The position numbers and the translations under genes are program-made. Below the pieces are notes generated by a model. That model was not told where the DNA came from. It made no database searches and saw nothing but the letters and a program-made list of their open reading frames with translations. A stretch of DNA of 64,000 nucleotides from Aphanothece cf. minutissima CCALA 015 (GTDB lineage Bacteria; Cyanobacteriota; Cyanobacteriia; PCC-6307; Cyanobiaceae), in NCBI GenBank assembly GCA_003003925.1, contig PVWP01000001.1:310001-374000 (forward strand), given 5' to 3'. Positions 59,257 to 64,000 of the stretch are shown here, piece by piece (position 1 is the stretch's first letter; each line of letters starts with the position of its first letter).

Positions 59257-61065
59257 TCAGAAGCCACCGCCGCCGCCGCCGCCATCCCCGCCGCCGGAGC
59301 TGCCTCCACCGGAGCTGCCGCTGGAGCTGCTGGAGCTGCTGGAGCTGCTCGGCGACGACTGCATAGCGCCGGCGGTGCTGCTGAAACAGTCCTCCAGGCT
59401 GGTGCCGAAATCCGTCAGATCGAAGTCACCGCTGCCGACGTACCAGCTGGGGGCCACTTCGAGGATCCCCTGGAACGCGGCTGTCCACTGCCGGGTCAGG
59501 CCCGCCACCATCGCGTAGGGCAGGAAGCGCTCGAACAGCTCCGGCGTCAGCACCACCCGCTCCAGCCGCGGCGCCTCCACCCGGCGCAGGAACTCCTGGA
59601 AGCCGAGGGTCTGGCGCAGCACCGCCGTGCCGCGGGTGGTGCGGCTGGGCATGATCCAGGCGAACACGCCCACCAGCACCACCGTCAGCGCCAGGGAGCC
59701 GAAGGTCAGCCACGGGTGCGCCTCCCCCTGCAGCAGCACGATGTCGTGGGGCAGCAGCACCAGGGCCAGCGCCACCGCCGCACCGGCCAGTCCCAGGCCA
59801 CCGAAGAAGGTGAGGGCCCGCACGGTGCCGGGCCAGCGCCGGAAGAACCGCTCCGCCAGCACCGCCTGCTTCACCAGCCGCTCGAAACCGGGCACATGCA
59901 CGTAGTAGTGGTCGCGAAGCTGATCGGTGCTGACCGTGTCCCCTGCCGTGCCTGAGGGGAACAGGGTGTCGAGGAGGTAGGCCTCATGGGGCAGCAGCGC
60001 CGACCTCTGACCCGGCTCGCCCAGCAGGGTGAACACGTAGCGCTTGCCCAGATTCAGGAACAGCAGCTTCCGCTGGTCCTGCTCGATGCGCAGCTGGCCC
60101 TTCACCGCCAGCGCCACCAGGGTGGCCGAAAGGGCGGTTCCGCTCACCTGCTCCGCCACCAGGCTGCCCAGCACCGCCGGCGGCAGCCCCTCAGGGGGTT
60201 CGTAGGCCACCGGCACCGCGCCCACCGCCGGATCCCGTCCGATCCGCCACCAAAGCGGGCCCAGCACGCCGGCGCACAGCAGGGGCAGCAGCAGGGCCAG
60301 CCGACCCTGCCACCAGTCGATCAGCTGGGCCAGGGCCGAGGGCGGCGGCACCAGCCCCTTGGCGAAGCCCACCGCCAGGGTGAAGCCCTCGCCGGGCTCC
60401 AGCCGCCGGGTGGTGGTGCTGGACACCGTGTCGGCACCGACCGTCAGGGTGGCGTTCCGGTCACGGGCGCCGCGGGGCCCGGTGTAGATCGAAGCGTGGA
60501 GTCCGGACACACCCGGCGGCAGCTGCACCCGGGCCGAGGCCCGCTCGATCGGCACCTCCCAGGCGTTGCCGGTCACGTTCCAGTTGAATTCGTCGTGGTC
60601 CGGGTAGAAGCGCAGACCGCGCTTCAGCCGGTAGGTGATCACGGCCGTGCGGCTGGTGTTCTCGGCGCCGGGGATCCAGATCTTCAGTTTCAGGTCGGCA
60701 CCGGGGTGGCTGCTCTCGTAGCGGAAGGGCCGGCCCTCGGGGTCGGTGACCGCCAGCACCCGCAGCCCGAGGGGTTCGAGCCCACCGGGCCGCCGGGCCA
60801 GCAGGGGGATCTGGCGCACCAGGCCGTTCCAGGAGCCATCGAAGCGGGCGGTGAGGGTTTCTCTCACCTGCACGGCACCGGTGGGCTCCACCACTGCCTG
60901 CATCTGGAAATCGGTGAGCGTGAGCTGGCGCTCACCGGCACTGAGGGCGGCGCCGGCCCCCCAGGGGGCCAGGAGCAGCAGTGACAGGGCCAGGCCGAGA
61001 AGCCCCCCCAGCCCCCAGCGCCAGCGCCGCCACAGTCTCCGGGTGGCCGGAGGGCCCTCAGCCAT
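59257..61065 (-). CDS. DUF2207 domain membrane protein (LemA operon)
   Basis: A 602-residue membrane protein. An N-terminal hydrophobic segment (LGGLLGLALSLLLLAPWGAG) precedes the DUF2207 beta-rich extracellular domain: LTLTDFQMQAVVEPTGAVQV, RETLTARFDGSWNGLVRQIP, RGLRFYPDHDEFNWNVTGNA and VLPPG-like VQLPPGVSGLHASIYTG. Two further membrane segments follow near residues 275 and 465. The C-terminus is a low-complexity Ser/Gly tail. LemA-DUF2207 pairs are widespread and of unclear function, sometimes linked to membrane-protein turnover. Its ATG overlaps the LemA stop by eight bases. The C-terminal glycine-rich tail is typical of the family and may be a flexible linker. Confidence 0.85.
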   Translation of the reverse strand: MAEGPPATRRLWRRWRWGLGGLLGLALSLLLLAPWGAGAALSAGERQLTLTDFQMQAVVEPTGAVQVRETLTARFDGSWNGLVRQIPLLARRPGGLEPLGLRVLAVTDPEGRPFRYESSHPGADLKLKIWIPGAENTSRTAVITYRLKRGLRFYPDHDEFNWNVTGNAWEVPIERASARVQLPPGVSGLHASIYTGPRGARDRNATLTVGADTVSSTTTRRLEPGEGFTLAVGFAKGLVPPPSALAQLIDWWQGRLALLLPLLCAGVLGPLWWRIGRDPAVGAVPVAYEPPEGLPPAVLGSLVAEQVSGTALSATLVALAVKGQLRIEQDQRKLLFLNLGKRYVFTLLGEPGQRSALLPHEAYLLDTLFPSGTAGDTVSTDQLRDHYYVHVPGFERLVKQAVLAERFFRRWPGTVRALTFFGGLGLAGAAVALALVLLPHDIVLLQGEAHPWLTFGSLALTVVLVGVFAWIMPSRTTRGTAVLRQTLGFQEFLRRVEAPRLERVVLTPELFERFLPYAMVAGLTRQWTAAFQGILEVAPSWYVGSGDFDLTDFGTSLEDCFSSTAGAMQSSPSSSSSSSSSSGSSGGGSSGGGDGGGGGGGF

Positions 61066-61609
61066 CGAAGCGGACGGCGGGAACCGCCGCTTCGGCCGGG
61101 TTCTCCAGCTCGAAATAGGTGCGCGGGCGGATCGCGAAGCCACCGGCCACCAGGTTGGAGGGGAACTGCACGATCGCCGTGTTGAGGTCGCGCACCACGG
61201 CGTTGTAGTAGCGACGGGCGCTCTGGAGGGTTTCTTCGATCTGGCTGAGGTTGGTCTGCAGGGTCTGGAAGCTCTCCACCGCCCGCAGGGCCGGGTAGGC
61301 CTCCGCCAGGGCGAACAGCTGGCCGAGCGACGCCCCGAGGGCCTGCTCCGCCTGCTGCTGCTCCCGCGGTCCCCGGGCCGCCACGGCAGCGTTACGGGCT
61401 TCGATCACGGTCCGGAAGCTTTCCTTTTCGTGGCTGGCGTAGCCCCGCACCGTCTCCACCAGGTTGGGGATCAGGTCGTGACGGCGCTTCAGCTGCACGT
61501 CGATGTCGGCCCAGGCGTTATCCGCCAGCACCTGCAGCTGGGCCAGGCGGTTGTAGATCAGGATCAATCCGACGGCGGCGACCGCCACCAGGATCAGCAG
61601 CAGCGGCAT
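61058..61609 (-). CDS. LemA family protein
   Basis: A 183-residue LemA protein, standard size. The membrane anchor is MPLLLILVAVAAVGLILIYN. The helical domain carries DIDVQLKRRHDLIPNLVETV, RGYASHEKESFRTVIEARNA, FQTLQTNLSQIEETLQSARR and YYNAVVRDLNTAIVQFPSNL. The block 'RRxDLIPNLVETVkgY..hE' is diagnostic. LemA is a membrane protein of unknown biochemistry found in many bacteria, usually next to a DUF2207 or TPM-domain gene, as here. It is the first of the two-gene operon and is 67 bases downstream of the TSUP gene, both on the minus strand. Confidence 0.92.
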   Translation of the reverse strand: MPLLLILVAVAAVGLILIYNRLAQLQVLADNAWADIDVQLKRRHDLIPNLVETVRGYASHEKESFRTVIEARNAAVAARGPREQQQAEQALGASLGQLFALAEAYPALRAVESFQTLQTNLSQIEETLQSARRYYNAVVRDLNTAIVQFPSNLVAGGFAIRPRTYFELENPAEAAVPAVRFDG

Positions 61610-61676
61610 GGCCCAGCGGTGGGTTAGGGCCCAAGCCTAGGGGCGTTGTCCGGCTGGTCCATCAGGGGGCCTCGGC

Positions 61677-62453
61677 TCAGGTCTTGAGGAAGTACAGCAG
61701 CGCCACGAGCACGCCCACCACGACCACGAGGGTGCGGAGAGTGGCTGGCTGAATCCGGCCGGCCAGCCGGCCGCCCAGCGCTCCGCCGAGGATGGCGCCG
61801 ATGGCCATCACCGCCGCCAGGGCCCAGGCCACCTGGCCGGAGAAGAGGAAAAAGGCGGCGGCGGTGAGGTTGGTGGCGAACGCCACCGCCTGCTTGAGGC
61901 CGTTGAGGCGGGTGAGGGTGTCATCGAGACTGAGGGCCAGCACCGCCAGCACGATCACGCTCAGGCCGCCGCCGAAGAAGCCCCCGTAGATGGCCGCCAG
62001 GAACACCGGCGGCACGGCCCAGAGTTCCGAGGGGCGGCGGCCGTGGCGCTCGGAGCGGCGCTGCACCCAGCGGCGCACGGGTTCCTGCACCGCCAGCAGC
62101 CCCGAGGCGAACAGGATCAGGAACGGCACCAGCTGGGTGAACAGGCGCTCGCCGGTGTGCAGCAGCAGCAGGCCGCCCACCAGGCCGCCGGCGGCACCGG
62201 CCGGCAGCAGCAGCCAGAGGCGTCGCTGCTGGCCCTGCAGGTCCTGGCGCTGGGCCACGGTGGCGCCCAGGTAGCCGGGGGCCAGGGCCACGGTGTTGGT
62301 GATGTTGGCCATCACCGCCGGCAGGCCGATGGCCGTGAGGGCGGGAAAGCTGATCAACGACCCGCCGCCGGCCAGGGCGTTGATCCCGCCAGCGGCGATC
62401 GCCGCCAGGAACGCCACGGTCGCCTGAATCCCGAAGGGCAGGGGGTCCGTCAT
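61677..62453 (-). CDS. TSUP (TauE/SafE) family membrane transporter
   Basis: A 258-residue protein with about eight hydrophobic segments. N-terminal blocks are [40 protein letters not shown] and [18 protein letters not shown]. The C-terminal repeat has [40 protein letters not shown] and [20 protein letters not shown]. The '[11 protein letters not shown]' and 'FGGGLSVI' glycine blocks are TSUP hallmarks. Members export or import sulfonates, sulfite or related anions. The ATG at 62453 is chosen over an open frame to 62549 because it gives the conserved N-terminal helix. It is followed by LemA and preceded by the second Coq4-like gene, all minus strand. Confidence 0.88.
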   Translation of the reverse strand: MTDPLPFGIQATVAFLAAIAAGGINALAGGGSLISFPALTAIGLPAVMANITNTVALAPGYLGATVAQRQDLQGQQRRLWLLLPAGAAGGLVGGLLLLHTGERLFTQLVPFLILFASGLLAVQEPVRRWVQRRSERHGRRPSELWAVPPVFLAAIYGGFFGGGLSVIVLAVLALSLDDTLTRLNGLKQAVAFATNLTAAAFFLFSGQVAWALAAVMAIGAILGGALGGRLAGRIQPATLRTLVVVVGVLVALLYFLKT

Positions 62454-62482
62454 CGCTGCTGGGTCGGGCACATCAGCCCCGT

Positions 62483-63166
62483 TCAGGGATGGTTGATCCC
62501 ATAGGCCTCCCCATCCGCCGGCAGGGTCACCCCCAGCCGCTGCCGCCACTCCGCCACCGGCAGCTCCCAGCCCTCCTCCCAGCGCGCCGTGGCGAAGGGA
62601 TGGGCGGTGAAGCCGATCGTGGTGCCATGGCTGATGGAGCGGCTGAGGCTTTCGTAGCCGTCCAGCCTGAAGCGGAACCCGGCGATCTGGGCGGCGTGGG
62701 TGAGGCTCACATAGGCGGGGAAGCCGATCTGCACGGCGGTGATGGCCAGCACGCCGTTCTCCCCCACCGGCATCGTGCCGAAACCGCTGACCACATGGTG
62801 GATGTCGTGGGTGGTGGCGATCCGCTGGGTGAGCCAGCGGCCCTCCGTGTCGACGGGACGGGGGCGGAAGAATTCAGGGTCGTAGTTGAAGCGGCGGATC
62901 AGGGCGGCGTAGGTGCGGCCCAGGCTCCCCTCCGGCAGCGCCTCGAGCCGCTCCAGATCCGGCTGCAGGGGAGGGTAGCGCTCGTCCATCATCTCTGCCC
63001 CGCCCGGCAGGTCCCGGAAACGGGCGATGCAGGCCTCCATCTGGGGCGTGTCCAGGAAGCTGTCCACCAGATCGGCGATCCGGGCGAGATCCCCCTGGCT
63101 GCGGCCCACGGCGATCAGGTGGCGCGCCTGGACCAGGGCCTGCAGGGAGAGCTGGAAGCGATGCAT
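62483..63166 (-). CDS. Coq4-like protein (second in window)
   Basis: A 227-residue protein with the Coq4 family pattern. [19 protein letters not shown] resembles the 'LPxGSLGRxYAxFI' block, and the metal motif HDxxH-x11-E is His120-Asp121-Ile-His-His124 with Glu136 ([18 protein letters not shown]). [13 protein letters not shown] and [20 protein letters not shown] follow. It lacks the extra N-terminal helical domain of the other homologue at 29.7 kb. Coq4 is known from ubiquinone synthesis, which cyanobacteria are not known to carry out, so its substrate may be another prenylated quinone or a tetrapyrrole-like molecule; this is inference. The ATG at 63166 heads the helical N-terminus. It is in a minus-strand series with ureD upstream. 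Confidence 0.78.
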   Translation of the reverse strand: MHRFQLSLQALVQARHLIAVGRSQGDLARIADLVDSFLDTPQMEACIARFRDLPGGAEMMDERYPPLQPDLERLEALPEGSLGRTYAALIRRFNYDPEFFRPRPVDTEGRWLTQRIATTHDIHHVVSGFGTMPVGENGVLAITAVQIGFPAYVSLTHAAQIAGFRFRLDGYESLSRSISHGTTIGFTAHPFATARWEEGWELPVAEWRQRLGVTLPADGEAYGINHP

Positions 63167-63220
63167 CGGGGAGACGGCGCCTGGGGCGAACCTAGGCCCG
63201 TTGTTGCGCCTGGCCGGGGA

Positions 63221-64000
63221 TCACCAGCTGCGGGCCGTGGTCACCGGCAGCGGGTCCTGGTTCAGGGGCTGCTCCTGGAACGGCCAGACCCGGGGCAGCG
63301 CCGGAGCCGCCAGCCCCCGCTCGGCCCGGATCCGGGTCCAGATGCGCGTGAACCAGAAGCGGGCCGCCTGGGTGGAGCGGCCCCGGTAGCGGGCCACCAG
63401 GCCCCGCTCCAGCCGGCCGCAGGCCATCGCCCCCTCCAGCCCGTGCCGCTCGGCGCGGCAGGCCTCCAGCAGGGACTCGCCCACCGGCGCCGGGGCGGCC
63501 CACACCAGGCTGGCGAACACTGGCTGGCCCCCCAGGCCGTGGGGGCTCTCCAGGCTGGCGCCGCCCAGCTCCAGCCGGTCCACCAGTTCCCACTGCCCCT
63601 CCCGCCGGATCTCCAGCAGGGAGCGCCAGCGGCCGGATCCGAGCGTCTCGCCGTCGGCGCTGCGCCCCAGCCGCACCACCTCCGCCCCCAGCCAGCTCGC
63701 CCCTTCGGCCAGCTCCACCCGACAGGTCTGCTGGAACAGGCCGTCCCGGAAGACCACCAGCTCCTGGGGCAGCCACTCCAGGTCGGCCCCGGCGGCGAGG
63801 CGGAAGTCGAGGCTCTGGTGGGTCCAGCTGCCGGCGGGGACCCGCCGGGAGCGGCCCACGGTTCCGTAGACCTTCTGGGCCGCCACGCTGGTGATCAGGG
63901 CGCGGCTGCCGGCGCCGAGTTCGGCCTCGATGGCCAGCTCATCGCCGCCCACCAGGCCCCCGCCGGTGTGCAGCAAGGGCAGTTCGCAGCGGCCATCGGC
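63221..64000 (-). CDS. ureD: Urease accessory protein UreD (5' end cut by window edge)
   Basis: A partial gene, open to the right edge. The visible 259 residues show the UreD blocks LPLLHTGGGLVGGDELAIEA, ALITSVAAQKVYGTVGRSRR, LEWLPQELVVFRDGLFQQTC and ASWLGAEVVRLGRSADGETL. UreD (UreH) is a chaperone that binds the apo-urease and guides nickel insertion with UreF and UreG. It is on the same strand as ureABC but separated from them by five unrelated genes, Coq4-like, TSUP, LemA, DUF2207 and a serine hydrolase. The normal cyanobacterial order places ureD next to ureABC, so an insertion or rearrangement in this cluster is likely. The start codon and about 15 percent of the protein lie outside the window. 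Confidence 0.93.
   Translation of the reverse strand, partial: ADGRCELPLLHTGGGLVGGDELAIEAELGAGSRALITSVAAQKVYGTVGRSRRVPAGSWTHQSLDFRLAAGADLEWLPQELVVFRDGLFQQTCRVELAEGASWLGAEVVRLGRSADGETLGSGRWRSLLEIRREGQWELVDRLELGGASLESPHGLGGQPVFASLVWAAPAPVGESLLEACRAERHGLEGAMACGRLERGLVARYRGRSTQAARFWFTRIWTRIRAERGLAAPALPRVWPFQEQPLNQDPLPVTTARSW

Overview
This window comes from a high-GC, compact bacterial genome, most likely a cyanobacterium of the Cyanobium/Synechococcus type. The evidence is a set of largely cyanobacterial families: a DUF1350 hydrolase, the nitrate-reductase-associated protein next to moaA and mobA, an NADH-dehydrogenase-like/SelD fusion, a BicA-like SulP transporter, and several small cyanobacterial membrane proteins. 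The palindrome GCGATCGC (the HIP1 core of many cyanobacteria) also occurs at least eleven times. No rRNA, tRNA, CRISPR array, insertion sequence or prophage is visible. Genes are tightly packed, with many ATGA/TGATG overlaps and four convergent pairs whose 3' ends overlap.

Layout. 0-9.6 kb: housekeeping and envelope genes (metallophosphoesterase, nitroreductase, O-methyltransferase, moaB, MscS channel, guanine-deaminase-like enzyme, monooxygenase-like membrane protein, DUF1350 hydrolase). 9.6-14.1 kb: phnC and a double-length phnE, then DoxX, CDF and SDR genes. 14.1-16.9 kb: a lower-GC stretch with a DHFR-family protein, a pterin carbinolamine dehydratase, two CsbD proteins, a DUF1328 protein and about 0.7 kb with no credible gene. 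16.9-24.3 kb: a ChaN/PDZ protein overlapping a PhnD-like binding protein, then selenium genes (mnmH, the selD fusion) and the SulP transporter. 24.3-30.7 kb: a Ca2+/cation antiporter, a lysozyme-L,D-transpeptidase fusion with a membrane partner, and katG with a Coq4-like gene.

30.6-34.2 kb: an ECF-type sigma factor with its YCII partner and a DUF1971 gene, interrupted by a serine-protease gene that lies between two copies of a 78-bp direct repeat. 34.3-42.4 kb: glutaredoxin, a VOC protein, a YdeP-like molybdopterin oxidoreductase overlapping a GH63-like glucosidase, then moaA-mobA-nitrate reductase associated protein. 42.4-46.3 kb: a CsgG-like protein, a cupin, and a PAS-GGDEF-EAL protein. 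46.5-54.4 kb: a putative five-gene operon of ATP-grasp, alpha-E, transglutaminase, glycogen phosphorylase and DUF2126 proteins. This is the best candidate for a poorly understood system here. A PilZ gene diverges from it across a strong inverted repeat. 55.2-64 kb: urease genes ureC, ureB and ureA, and, 5.7 kb upstream, ureD. Five unrelated co-oriented genes lie between ureA and ureD.

Functional themes are molybdenum cofactor supply (MoaA, MoaB, MobA), use of urea and nitrate nitrogen, phosphonate/phosphite-type uptake, selenium modification of tRNA, oxidative-stress defence (KatG, glutaredoxin, nitroreductase) and c-di-GMP signalling (EAL protein, PilZ). All functional calls rest on motif and family recognition by eye, without database searches.
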